In this document: one piece after another, positions 1 through 6,536 of the stretch
Position numbering within the stretch: position 1 is the stretch's first letter
Layout of the letters: each line of letters begins with the position of its first letter
Origin: a virus
Reading direction: 5' to 3' (one strand)
IMG/VR virus record: IMGVR_UViG_3300050131_000054
Location: 1 to 39,954 of that record
DNA length: 39,954 nt
Notes under the pieces: generated by a model
Told to the model about the DNA's origin: nothing
The model's input: only the letters and a program-made list of their open reading frames with translations
Database searches by the model: none
Program-made: the position numbers and the translations under genes

Positions 1-101
1 ATGAAGCGCGGAACGCCGCGGCACCCCAAGACGTACGCCCTAGCTGAAGCTCTATCGATACCCTTACCGCACGCTGTAGGGATTCTCGAAATGCTATGGC
101 A
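1..101 (+). repeat. 101-bp direct repeat, copy 1
   Basis: Exact 101-base match to 1070-1170, offset 1069 bases. Copies diverge at base 102 (a) versus 1171 (c). Because the window starts here, the true left boundary of the repeat is not visible. Confidence 0.95.
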
Positions 102-213
102 ACAGTATTTTTGGCAACTCCGGTCATGCGAACCGTCGCACGAATCGAATTGCCTTCAACTAATGCAGCAACCACTTGGGCTTGTTTGGCGCTATCTAAA
201 CGGTTCATATTGA
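1..213 (+). pseudogene. Truncated copy of the replication wHTH gene start
   Basis: The first 101 bases are identical to 1070-1170, so the first 33 residues (MKRGTPRHPKT...ILEMLW) match the intact wHTH replication protein encoded from 1070. After base 101 the reading frame runs into unrelated sequence and stops at 213 with no family resemblance. I read this as the broken 5' end of a duplicated gene, or as an assembly join; the sequence alone cannot separate the two. It begins exactly at the window edge, so anything further left is unknown. Not expected to make a functional product. Confidence 0.6.
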
Positions 214-261
214 CAATTGTATCAGCGCTCAAGCAAAGAGTCAAGTAGAGAGTGAATAGGA

Positions 262-666
262 ATGGGCGGTTTTAATTGGGTGGCGGCGCGTTCGGAGTGC
301 TCTCTTGACAGACAGTTCCGGATCCTAGCCGAACTTGTGGATAGCGACGTGAAGGTTGCCAATGGGCTGAATAAGAGAGGTATCGAATTTGAAATAAACC
401 TCGACGTTAAGGACAAAATAATAGTCCTGCGGAAGCGCGACATCGTAGGCCATGTTGAAACATCCGTCATTGTCTTTGAATTGGAACAGGACAAGATCAC
501 GGTGAAAGACCGAACGGATAGAAGCAATCTGCCTGGCCAGATGTTATTTAACGCTACGCCGAGTTTGAACGAGGAAGGAGAATGCCTTTTGGAAGTGAGC
601 GGTGTTCCACTTAAGCTATGGCAGGTAAGCCGGAAAGCGCTCGATGGCTTATTTTTCAGATTTTGA
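262..666 (+). CDS. Hypothetical protein, 134 aa, not phage-like
   Basis: ATG preceded by an aatagga purine run, which supports this start. The product is a soluble, mixed charged protein with alternating short beta-like stretches and no Cys cluster, membrane segment or motif I can name. The DNA is clearly more A/T-rich (for example 361-480) than the structural genes. Its 3' end overlaps the oppositely oriented gene at 649-900. I do not recognise a family; the look is of a bacterial chromosomal or mobile-element gene rather than a phage structural gene. Confidence 0.55.
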   Translation: MGGFNWVAARSECSLDRQFRILAELVDSDVKVANGLNKRGIEFEINLDVKDKIIVLRKRDIVGHVETSVIVFELEQDKITVKDRTDRSNLPGQMLFNATPSLNEEGECLLEVSGVPLKLWQVSRKALDGLFFRF

Positions 667-900
667 CCAACGCACCTTTGCTGCCTTGGCCGCGATCTGG
701 GAGCGTTTCTTTGGACCCAATGCAGCGGCCCTAGCCGCTCCTCCCTTTAGCCCCCCAAGGCGTCCCAACGCGACAGCAGCGGGATTCTTTGGCTTGATGG
801 CGGGTGGTCCAGTCTTAGGCGCTTCGCCGATGGATTCCAGGAAAACGCGATGCGCAAGTTCATTCGGATCGCGGGGGCGTGTTTTTGAGCGGTCAGGCAT
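649..900 (-). CDS. Small basic Gly/Ala-rich protein, bacterial type
   Basis: 83 aa. The C-terminal half has the pattern ALGRLGGLKGG-ARAAAL then KKRSQIAAKAAKVRW, a layout common in short bacterial proteins of unknown function often found on chromosomes and mobile elements. It is highly basic, so nucleic-acid binding is possible but unproven. It is one of the few minus-strand genes and converges on the gene at 262-666 with an 18-base 3' overlap. Only a weak ribosome site precedes the ATG. It lies in the island between the two copies of the 101-bp repeat. Confidence 0.6.
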   Translation of the reverse strand: MPDRSKTRPRDPNELAHRVFLESIGEAPKTGPPAIKPKNPAAVALGRLGGLKGGAARAAALGPKKRSQIAAKAAKVRWSKSEK

Positions 901-1069
901 GACACTTTCAGTATGGCAACGGGAGGCTAGAAGTCAACAATGCCGGATTTCAAACTGACCCACTACCAACCTCGGCGCGAGATAAGGTAAAATGGAAGCG
1001 TCAAAACTAGTTTCTTGTGGTCCGTCGCTCCCACGGCGGGCCACCTTCCTGGGAGGGAAGAATGGCGAA

Positions 1070-1170
1070 ATGAAGCGCGGAACGCCGCGGCACCCCAAGA
1101 CGTACGCCCTAGCTGAAGCTCTATCGATACCCTTACCGCACGCTGTAGGGATTCTCGAAATGCTATGGCA
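1070..1170 (+). repeat. 101-bp direct repeat, copy 2
   Basis: Second copy of the 1-101 sequence. It begins exactly at the ATG of the intact replication gene, covering its first 33 codons plus two bases. Confidence 0.95.
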
Positions 1171-1801
1171 CCATGCCGCGCAGTACACCCCCCAAGGAAA
1201 CATCGGAGCCTTGCCTGACTCGGCGATAGCGCAAGCTATCTGCTGGACCAAGCGGCCAGCCGAACTGATAGCGGCGTTGACGTCAAGTGGTTGGTTGGAC
1301 GTCTGCCCGGTGTCCAGACTTTTGTTGCACGGATGGGAAGAACATTGCGAACAATCAGTCAGAAAATGGATGGACCGCAACGGTAAAACTTTTCTGCAAA
1401 TATCCAGTCAGTGTCCGGATGTTATCCAGTCAATTGACGGACACCATCCCGCCTCGCGGGAGGCAAGGGCTAAGGCAAGGGCTAAGGCAGAAACTAAAAA
1501 AAAGGATAAGCCCGAAATTTACGAGGGGCAAGGCGCAGATTTTGAGGTTTTCTGGGCGAGGTATTGGCGCAAGACGGCTAAATTGACAGCCGCGGAGTCT
1601 TTTCGGAAGGCCGTAATCTCGAAAGATCGCTTTGGGCTGGTTCTCACGGCCTTGGAAATTCAATCGACCGGCATGCTGGAGAGACAGCCTGAGAAACGGC
1701 CGCACGCCTCAACTTGGCTCAATCAACGTCGCTGGGAGGATGAGCCGGACCCGCAACCAAACGGGAAATACTTTACAAATGAGGAGCTTGCAGCGTTATG
1801 A
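1070..1801 (+). CDS. Phage replication initiation-type protein (winged-helix N-terminus)
   Basis: 243 aa. Residues 1-100 carry a pattern seen in phage replication proteins: RGTPRHPKT, then ILEMLWHHAA, GNIGALPDSAIAQAICW, a GWLD turn and LLLHGWEEHC, consistent with a winged helix-turn-helix DNA-binding domain. A charged Lys/Ala linker (about 145-165) leads to a C-terminal part with FEVFWARYWRK near 170 and HASTWLNQRRWEDEP near 220, the signature of phage O-like replication proteins. I chose ATG 1070 over the in-frame ATG at 992 because the recognisable domain starts here and a ggagg motif lies upstream. It overlaps the next gene by four bases. Likely binds the phage origin and recruits the helicase; the exact family is inferred. 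Confidence 0.75.
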   Translation: MKRGTPRHPKTYALAEALSIPLPHAVGILEMLWHHAAQYTPQGNIGALPDSAIAQAICWTKRPAELIAALTSSGWLDVCPVSRLLLHGWEEHCEQSVRKWMDRNGKTFLQISSQCPDVIQSIDGHHPASREARAKARAKAETKKKDKPEIYEGQGADFEVFWARYWRKTAKLTAAESFRKAVISKDRFGLVLTALEIQSTGMLERQPEKRPHASTWLNQRRWEDEPDPQPNGKYFTNEELAAL

Positions 1802-2367
1802 TTTCGTCCACTTTTGCCACTGAGCAAATTCAAAGACTTTCCGGCTTGAGTTTCTTCCCCACTCCCAAAAAGGGTGACCCAGCCTCAATCGCGGCGCATA
1901 AGGAACTACGCCTAGCGCTTGAATGCGCGGCCACAGATTCAATCGGGAAGATCGTAGTGGATGACTGGCTCAAAAATAACGCTGACGCTCCCAAGCCCGC
2001 AGAATTGCGAAGAGCGGCCTATGACGAGAACGGGCGATTGGAGCGCGAGGAGGCGGCGAAGTACAAACCTCCAGAGCCGAGGCGGGCGCATTGTTACCAG
2101 TGCCAAGACTTCGGGATTATGGAAACCACAGACGCGGGCGATATTCGCTCCGTGGCTTCGTACTGCGATTGCGCGGTAGGGCGACAGCGCCGGGCTGAGG
2201 CTCACGGACGCGATGAACACTGCATCCCGCCGAAGAATCCGTGCGTTGATTGCGTCAACGCCGCCCGACGTAAACTGGTAGCGGTTTCTAACTGTAATCG
2301 CGTCAATCCGAGCAGCAAAGATTCACCCATGCGAAATGTAGCGGAGGTTTACAGTGGGGGCTTTTAG
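1798..2367 (+). CDS. Cys-rich putative replication partner
   Basis: 189 aa, starting at an ATGA overlap with the wHTH gene. Residues 1-90 look helical and include a DDWL-KNNADAPKPAELRRAAY stretch that resembles the N-terminal region of phage helicase-loader-type proteins. A Cys-rich part follows: C99 and C102 (CYQC-DFG), C123 and C125 (YCDC--GRQR), C142, C149 and C152, which could bind zinc. There is no Walker A motif, so this is not a loader ATPase. Position directly after the wHTH protein suggests a shared replication role, but no function is proven. Confidence 0.55.
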   Translation: MISSTFATEQIQRLSGLSFFPTPKKGDPASIAAHKELRLALECAATDSIGKIVVDDWLKNNADAPKPAELRRAAYDENGRLEREEAAKYKPPEPRRAHCYQCQDFGIMETTDAGDIRSVASYCDCAVGRQRRAEAHGRDEHCIPPKNPCVDCVNAARRKLVAVSNCNRVNPSSKDSPMRNVAEVYSGGF

Positions 2368-2711
2368 TGCCCGCGCTCAACCATCCCGTTTTCGGTTCGT
2401 GCCGCCTGAGCACCAAGGGCTATCCGCGCATCAACGGCGGGGCTCACGCCGATAAATATCTTCACCGCGCGGTGTTCGAGTTGATCGCGGGGCGTCCAGT
2501 GCGCGAAGGGTTCCACATTCACCACATGAACGGCAAATTGTGTTTTTGTGGGCACCAGTTGGTCGAGCTGGAAGCTGCGCTGCATCCGGCGCCGGAGCCC
2601 ATCCGGCATCCGTACTCAGGGCGATTTATGACGGCCAGTGAGTACGAACGCTCGATGGGTGAACCGCACTATCGCGTTTTACAAACCCAAACTCAGGAGG
2701 CAATGGCATGA
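2367..2711 (+). CDS. HNH endonuclease, HNH_3-like
   Basis: 114 aa, GTG start sharing its G with the upstream TAG stop (TAGTG). Residues 18-70 follow the HNH_3 homing-type pattern: GYPRI, KYLHRAVFE (H33), EGFHIHHMNG (H51-H53) and LVELEA where the family usually has NLE. The Asn pair normally following HHxxG is replaced by Cys residues (LCFCG), so metal or DNA contacts may differ. Such nucleases are common free-standing genes in phage genomes, sometimes linked to packaging or intron homing. It sits between replication genes and a small-gene cluster. Confidence 0.75.
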   Translation: MPALNHPVFGSCRLSTKGYPRINGGAHADKYLHRAVFELIAGRPVREGFHIHHMNGKLCFCGHQLVELEAALHPAPEPIRHPYSGRFMTASEYERSMGEPHYRVLQTQTQEAMA

Positions 2712-3196
2712 CGGAAAACAAAATCGAGAGGTGGATTTCGTACGCGCAGTGGAAGGCTGATGAACTCAACCGGTTGTTCAAAGAACAGGGCGTCACTGGG
2801 CAACTAGGGCGCATCACAGCCGAGACGATCCGCCGCGGAATGAAACTCGCCGCGCTGTTCCTGTTCGCGCTCTCGGTGCACGCGCAGGCAGTCATCTCGG
2901 ACTTTCCGGTACCCGTGCGCACCGTCACCATCGGGACCACGCACTGCGATTTTTGGTTCCACGCATCCGCCGCGCCTGGGTACGACAGCGAGGTTGCCTG
3001 CTACCAGCCGAACACCGCGCCGTTGATCCAGGCGCATCCGGCCGGCGTGGCGCTGGGCGAGAGCTTCCACTTCGCCGCGGGCGACATCGCGTGGGTTATC
3101 AAGCCCAACGCTGCGGACCCGACGAAGACCGACTACCAGATCAGCGGGCAGGGGACTACGGACGCGGTAGCCGTGGTGGAAACGGGGACGCTGTGA
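2708..3196 (+). CDS. Fusion-like protein: 44-aa cytoplasmic head plus signal-peptide protein
   Basis: 162 aa behind a good aggagg site, overlapping the HNH gene. Residues 1-44 are a charged helical segment (IERWISYAQWKADELNRLF). At residue 45 a second in-frame Met (ATG 2840) begins MKLAALFLFALSVHAQA, a textbook Sec signal peptide ending HAQ, followed by a secreted-looking Gly/Ala/Thr domain with Cys at about 80 and 98. A signal buried 44 residues in is odd: either two genes have fused in frame, or translation also starts at 2840. Function unknown. Confidence 0.6.
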   Translation: MTENKIERWISYAQWKADELNRLFKEQGVTGQLGRITAETIRRGMKLAALFLFALSVHAQAVISDFPVPVRTVTIGTTHCDFWFHASAAPGYDSEVACYQPNTAPLIQAHPAGVALGESFHFAAGDIAWVIKPNAADPTKTDYQISGQGTTDAVAVVETGTL

Positions 3197-3303
3197 CGCC
3201 CCACTACCAAGCCATCCTAGACGAGCGCTACGCGACCGACGAGGAGCTAGCGGCCCCAAGCCCACCAAGCTACCCGCGACCTCGTGGCGCGCGTCGTGGC
3301 TAA
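3193..3303 (+). CDS. Small ORF, 36 aa
   Basis: GTG start overlapping the previous stop (GTGA), the same coupling used elsewhere here. The product begins HYQAILDERYATDEELA and ends in a Pro/Arg-rich tail. No family recognised; support is only position, coupling and a plausible protein composition. Confidence 0.35.
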   Translation: MTPHYQAILDERYATDEELAAPSPPSYPRPRGARRG

Positions 3304-3313
3304 CCGCAGGGCC

Positions 3314-3463
3314 ATGAGCAAACACAAGCGCCCACGTAAACCGCGGGCGAAGGAAACCAAGCCGCGCCGGACGGTTGACGAGAGCTGGGGAGGTTTACTA
3401 CTGGCGTATGTCCGGCGCGATGTGGAGCTACCACCCAGCCACCCGCGATCATTGCAATTTTAG
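3314..3463 (+). CDS. Small basic protein, 49 aa
   Basis: ATG with a gcagggcc purine stretch upstream. Residues 2-20 are almost all Lys, Arg and Pro (SKHKRPRKPRAKETKPRR), then a short hydrophobic helix-like part (WGGLLLAYVRRDVEL). It could bind nucleic acid. No homology recognised. The 110 bases that follow, up to 3573, hold no convincing gene. Confidence 0.4.
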   Translation: MSKHKRPRKPRAKETKPRRTVDESWGGLLLAYVRRDVELPPSHPRSLQF

Positions 3464-3573
3464 ACTAAGATCGAGTATGATGGCATCGCGCGGAGCCTTA
3501 GCGATCACGAAGCGCAGCGGAAATCCGCCAACGAGACAGCCTTAGCAACGCGCCTATTTTCAGAGGAGAAACC

Positions 3574-4104
3574 ATGAGCCTACCGCCCTACGTCAAACCG
3601 CCCATCGCAGGCATTACCTTCGCCGACGGCGGCACCCAGCAAGCGATCTATGACGGCGTGTTGTCCTACGAGGCTGATGCGCAAAAGTACGCCACCGCAA
3701 TCGGCGCTCAGCTCGTCAATGCGGCCGACACCCCGGATCTCGGCATGGTCTTCGGGGGCATCAAGCCCACCGACGCCGCGCAGCCGTGGTACGTGCGCTG
3801 GAGCGTGGGCGGGCCTGGTGCCTTCGCCGGCATCGCGATCAACCAGGAAGTCGCTGCGCAGGGCGGGACGATTGGGGCTGACGGCGATTGGGTGATGCAG
3901 CCGAGCGGAGTTTGGTTTTTCGTGCTCAAGCCGGTCGCGATTACGCCGGCTGGCCCAGGGGTGGCGAATCCCGCGGACGCGGCGGCTTGGGCTGCGCTGA
4001 TGGGCGTAACCAGCATGAGCGGCCAGCAATTCCAGACCACGGTGCTCCAGGCTCTCGCCAGCATCGCCAAGGCAGTGGGCGCGAAAGCTCCGGGGGTTGC
4101 GTGA
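3574..4104 (+). CDS. Hypothetical protein, 176 aa
   Basis: Strong ribosome site (agaggagaaacc) directly before the ATG. The product is a soluble Gly/Ala/Pro-rich protein beginning LPPYVKPPIAGITFADGGTQ, with several aromatic beta-like strands and no Cys or membrane segment. Its C-terminal 40 residues form an Ala/Gln helix ending KAVGAKAPGVA. The composition would fit a virion or decoration protein, but I do not recognise it. Its stop overlaps the GTG of the lipoprotein gene. Confidence 0.6.
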   Translation: MSLPPYVKPPIAGITFADGGTQQAIYDGVLSYEADAQKYATAIGAQLVNAADTPDLGMVFGGIKPTDAAQPWYVRWSVGGPGAFAGIAINQEVAAQGGTIGADGDWVMQPSGVWFFVLKPVAITPAGPGVANPADAAAWAALMGVTSMSGQQFQTTVLQALASIAKAVGAKAPGVA

Positions 4105-4526
4105 AGCTCCCCGCGGTCTTCGTTCTCGCTCTCTTTCTGGCCGGGTGTGGCGCGTCAACGCCCACCACGCCGGTAACGCCCGCGCCCGTCAATTCGCCGC
4201 AGACGCAGGCGCTCAACGTGGACAAGGCCCTCGCCGACGCGATCAGCGCCGCGGTCAACACCGCGATCTCGCTGCGCAACGCTGGCAAAATTTCGCAGGC
4301 CGACACCACCACCATCGAGCAGTGGGGGAAATCAGCGGCAGCGCTGGACGATACAATCGATACCGAAATTGGCGGCTCCGATCCGTGGGCTACGCAGAAA
4401 ACCAAGATCCTCGCGATGCTGCCGCTGTTCAAGATCCCAGGCACCAGCACGGTAGACACCACGCTACAAGCGGCACTAGCGGCGGTCAGTGCTTTGCTGA
4501 CACAACTGCAAGGCGCGGTGCAATAA
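4101..4526 (+). CDS. Predicted lipoprotein, 141 aa
   Basis: GTG start overlapping the upstream stop (GTGA). Residues 1-16 form a lipoprotein signal, KLPAVFVLALFLAGC, with lipobox LAGC and Cys16, then a Thr/Pro-rich tether (STPTTPVTPAPVNSPQ). The rest is a helical domain of Ala/Thr-rich heptad-like segments. In a phage this could be an outer-membrane lysis (o-spanin-like) or superinfection-exclusion lipoprotein. It is longer than typical o-spanins, so lysis is only a guess from the neighbouring hydrolase and membrane peptides. Confidence 0.6.
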   Translation: MKLPAVFVLALFLAGCGASTPTTPVTPAPVNSPQTQALNVDKALADAISAAVNTAISLRNAGKISQADTTTIEQWGKSAAALDDTIDTEIGGSDPWATQKTKILAMLPLFKIPGTSTVDTTLQAALAAVSALLTQLQGAVQ

Positions 4527-4527
4527 T

Positions 4528-4740
4528 ATGGCAGCCCTAGCCGCTCCTCTCATCAACACGCTGTTGCCGGTCCTGATATCGGAAGCGCCCGTACTCATCG
4601 CCGACATCGTGGCGCTGTTCAAGAAACATCCCGCGCTGACGCCGGACACTCTGGCGCTCATCGTGTCTCAGGTGCACACTACGAACGCGGCCACCGAGGC
4701 AACCATCGCGGCGGACGAAGCCGCACACTTGGCTGCATGA
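4528..4740 (+). CDS. Small hydrophobic protein, 70 aa
   Basis: Residues 3-32 are strongly hydrophobic (AALAAPLINTLLPVLISEAP), followed by KKHPALTPDTLALIV and an Ala/Glu-rich helical tail. It could be a membrane-associated lysis-region protein, but the hydrophobic stretch is broken by Pro, Glu and Asp, so a peripheral or oligomerising helix is also possible. Separated from the lipoprotein gene by one base and overlaps the next mini-gene through ATGA. Confidence 0.5.
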   Translation: MAALAAPLINTLLPVLISEAPVLIADIVALFKKHPALTPDTLALIVSQVHTTNAATEATIAADEAAHLAA

Positions 4741-4823
4741 TCACGCTGGTTTTTGCGGTTGGGCTTGCGATTGGGGCGAGCATCGGGTTCATTCTCGGGA
4801 TGAGAGCCGGGTCGGATGACTAA
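4737..4823 (+). CDS. Single-span membrane peptide, 28 aa
   Basis: The ATG overlaps the upstream TGA. The whole peptide is one transmembrane helix (ITLVFAVGLAIGASIGFILG) with small-residue spacing favouring helix packing, ending in a charged RAGSDD tail. It resembles tiny phage membrane peptides such as mini-holins. Supported by exact ATGA coupling and composition only. Confidence 0.45.
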   Translation: MITLVFAVGLAIGASIGFILGMRAGSDD

Positions 4824-4863
4824 CTTCTTCCAAGATCGCGCGCCGGAAACCGCAGCCGCATGA
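4816..4863 (+). CDS. Possible 15-aa coupling ORF
   Basis: MTNFFQDRAPETAAA starts within the end of the previous mini-gene and ends in an ATGA overlap with the next gene at 4860. It may be a real micropeptide or simply carry ribosomes onward. Weak evidence. Confidence 0.2.
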   Translation: MTNFFQDRAPETAAA

Positions 4864-5054
4864 CCAACAAGTCTATGGAAATCCTCAACCGTCGCACGCG
4901 AATACGCCGCAGTTTGCTCCGCAATGAATCATTGAAGGCCATCGCGGCAGCCGAGGGCATCGCCGTGCAGGGAATTTACAGGCTCGCCATACGTTGGAAG
5001 ATCCCAATCTTACGCGGCATCCCGCAATGTTTGCCCGCTTGGGGCCTCCAGTGA
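4860..5054 (+). CDS. Small helix-turn-helix protein, 64 aa
   Basis: Basic N-terminus (NRRTRIRRSLLRNE) followed by SLKAIAAAEGIAVQGIYRLAIRWKI, which fits a helix-turn-helix of the kind found in small phage regulators and transposase-like N-termini. It could regulate late or lysis genes. Its TGA overlaps the GTG of the hydrolase gene, so the two are probably translationally coupled. Confidence 0.5.
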   Translation: MTNKSMEILNRRTRIRRSLLRNESLKAIAAAEGIAVQGIYRLAIRWKIPILRGIPQCLPAWGLQ

Positions 5055-5431
5055 TAGGCGACCTCATCGAGCGCATAAGCAACGCTATCGTCCACCAAGA
5101 GGGTGAGCCGATAGTCGCGCTTAATCCAGGTAATCTCAGGGGCGCGCCATGGCTGACGGCTCCAGTGATCAGGGGCGGTTTTTGGGTGCCCCCATCCCGC
5201 GAAGCTGGGCTCGCGGGCATCGCCCACGTAGTGGCCCTCCGCATTGCCATGGGCCAGTCGCTTACCCAGCTCATCAGTGCGTGGGCACCAGCCAGCGACC
5301 ATAACAACACCGCAGCCTACATTGCTAATGTGAAAGAATGGGCAGCGATCCCCGACGAAAACGCGCCGCTGTGGGATTTCGTAGAAGCGCCAGCAGGTGC
5401 TCGCGGCATACCGCCAGCGCCTCCAGCTTAA
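5051..5431 (+). CDS. Virion-associated peptidoglycan hydrolase-like / structural protein
   Basis: 126 aa. It shows the pattern of a widespread phage virion protein: NPGNLRG-PW (about residues 25-35), REAGLAGIAHVVALRIAMGQSL, then ISAWAPASDHNNTAAYIANV. Relatives are annotated as structural or muralytic proteins; I infer local cell-wall digestion at entry or a lysis role. I chose GTG 5051 over ATG 5027 and TTG 4994 because it forms a GTGA overlap with the upstream stop and places the conserved core at the expected distance. The tail ends in a Pro/Ala stretch. Confidence 0.7.
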   Translation: MIGDLIERISNAIVHQEGEPIVALNPGNLRGAPWLTAPVIRGGFWVPPSREAGLAGIAHVVALRIAMGQSLTQLISAWAPASDHNNTAAYIANVKEWAAIPDENAPLWDFVEAPAGARGIPPAPPA

Positions 5432-5646
5432 CGGTGGCCAGGGCTTGCTCGGGCGGCTGTAGCGCGACCGACAGCGCGTTTTGGGTCACGGGGCTGGTGT
5501 TTTCCATGGATCAATTCTGCGCCGCCTATACGCCGCTTGCCAATGCCCCCAAACACCTGATTTGTACCGTAGTACCCTAGGACCATGCCCCGAGTTGGCT
5601 AAAGTATTTGTAATGCAAAGCAGCGCTATCATAGCTTTTTAGAACC
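5432..5646 (+). other. 215-bp gap before the packaging genes
   Basis: No plus-strand gene seen. The last 60 bases (about 5585-5646) are A/T-richer and could hold a promoter for the packaging operon, but I see no clear -35/-10 pair at good spacing. A 60-codon minus-strand frame (5325-5507) covers part of it and is not convincing. Confidence 0.35.
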
Positions 5647-6054
5647 ATGCCATTCGTCAAAGGCACTCCGAAACCGCCCGGCTCCGGTCGCAAGAAGGGC
5701 ACACCCGACAAAGCGTCCGCCACCGCCACGCAGATCCTTGAGCGCCTCGGCTGCGACCCAATCTCGGGCATGGTCATGATCGCGTCAGGCGAAGTTCCGT
5801 GCGGCACCTGCCACGGCAAGGGCACCACGAAGGTCAAGGCCGCTAACGGCACGTTCTTCGACCGCACCTGCGAGAGTTGCTACGGCTCGCTGCTGGAGAA
5901 GGTCACGCCGGATCTGCGCGGCAAGATGTACGCTGAACTCGCGAAGTACCGGCACCCGCAGTTGAAGGCTGTCGAGTTGTCAGGCGGCCTCGCACTCACG
6001 AGTGAGATCGAGCAGCGTCTTGCTGCCGGCCGCAAGCGCGCTCACGAGAAATAG
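5647..6054 (+). CDS. Small-terminase-like phage protein with DnaJ-type zinc finger
   Basis: 135 aa. The N-terminus (KPPGSGRKKGTPDKAS) and C-terminal block (LRGKMYAELAKYRHPQLKAVE) match a common phage protein found upstream of large terminases and often taken as the small subunit. Between them sits a CxxCxGxG motif (C52, C55) and a CxxCxG motif (C75, C78), the spacing seen in DnaJ zinc fingers. It would recognise phage DNA and stimulate the large terminase, located 1 kb downstream. Function is inferred from position and resemblance. Confidence 0.6.
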   Translation: MPFVKGTPKPPGSGRKKGTPDKASATATQILERLGCDPISGMVMIASGEVPCGTCHGKGTTKVKAANGTFFDRTCESCYGSLLEKVTPDLRGKMYAELAKYRHPQLKAVELSGGLALTSEIEQRLAAGRKRAHEK

Positions 6055-6135
6055 CCGCTCGGGGTTGAAGTTCTCACACCTTTGGAAAGCGCTGTACGGC
6101 TTCTCACATAGCACATGGCACCAAATTTCGGCGAT

Positions 6136-6224
6136 TCATTGGCATCTAGAGAAAAAGACTTTCTTGTCTTAATATAAAAAGACCTTTTTATCTTTTATTC
6201 CAACTGTGACAAAATAACTAAGTG
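6136..6224 (+). promoter_or_regulatory. A/T-rich island with inverted repeats
   Basis: A sharp A/T-rich patch in GC-rich DNA. At 6174-6191 an 8-base inverted repeat (ataaaaag / ctttttat) has only a 2-base centre, more like a protein-binding operator than an RNA hairpin. Just upstream, aagac and gtctt form a small stem around a tttctt loop, and aaaaagac occurs twice. It precedes a run of small genes leading into the large terminase, so promoter/operator is the likeliest role. No clear sigma-70 pair. Confidence 0.4.
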
Positions 6225-6389
6225 ATGACGCTGAGCTTTTGCCCCCTCAAGAGAATGCGCAAAGGGGTCTGGAATGGGCCTGGGCTGCTAATCGGCAAAT
6301 TCAATTTCTGGCTCGGCTACTGGGATGGCCGCTGGCATTTTGATGTATCGCGCAGCAAACCCGAGAAAGCGCGGGTTTGTTGCTGGTAG
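6225..6389 (+). CDS. Trp-rich small protein, 54 aa
   Basis: Start is ATG 6225 (a GTG lies one codon before). The core GPGLLIGKFNFWLGYWDGRW is aromatic and amphipathic, with five Trp in 54 residues and CCW at the C-terminus. It resembles small phage proteins with a beta-hairpin GLLIGKF-FWLG pattern of unknown function. First gene after the A/T-rich control island. Confidence 0.5.
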   Translation: MTLSFCPLKRMRKGVWNGPGLLIGKFNFWLGYWDGRWHFDVSRSKPEKARVCCW

Positions 6390-6458
6390 CGAAGCAGCGC
6401 GCGGGAGAATATCTGGCATGGAAGAATTCGTGATACACTCTTGCTTCACGGAGGCCGC

Positions 6459-6536
6459 ATGATTCTCCTGATCGGCGCGTATCTCTTCTTCCTGCCGTTG
6501 ACTGTGGCCTTCGTGAAAGGAGCGCACCATGGCTAA
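6459..6536 (+). CDS. Membrane micropeptide, 25 aa
   Basis: Good ribosome site (cggagg) five bases before the ATG. The peptide is a single hydrophobic helix (ILLIGAYLFFLPLTVAFV) with a short KGAHHG tail. Its stop overlaps the start of the next gene. A short ORF of 14 codons (6418-6462) precedes it with an overlapping end. Confidence 0.4.
   Translation: MILLIGAYLFFLPLTVAFVKGAHHG

Noticed and set aside
992-1069. N-terminal extension of the replication protein to ATG 992
   Set aside because: The recognisable domain starts at 1070 and the 26 extra residues look like translated leader; a ggagg site lies just upstream of 1070.
1-1170. 101-bp repeats as attL/attR of a prophage
   Set aside because: Only about 1 kb apart, no integrase between or near them, and they lie inside a phage replication gene.
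3477-3573. 22-codon ORF from ATG 3477
   Set aside because: No ribosome site, no overlap with neighbours and no recognisable sequence.
721-4560. Shared 14-base word ccctagccgctcct near 729 and 4535
   Set aside because: A few 14-base matches are expected by chance in 40 kb.
5325-5507. 60-codon minus-strand frame in the gap after the hydrolase
   Set aside because: Reads like a plausible peptide but overlaps 107 bases of the hydrolase gene and has no ribosome site or motif; kept only as a note.
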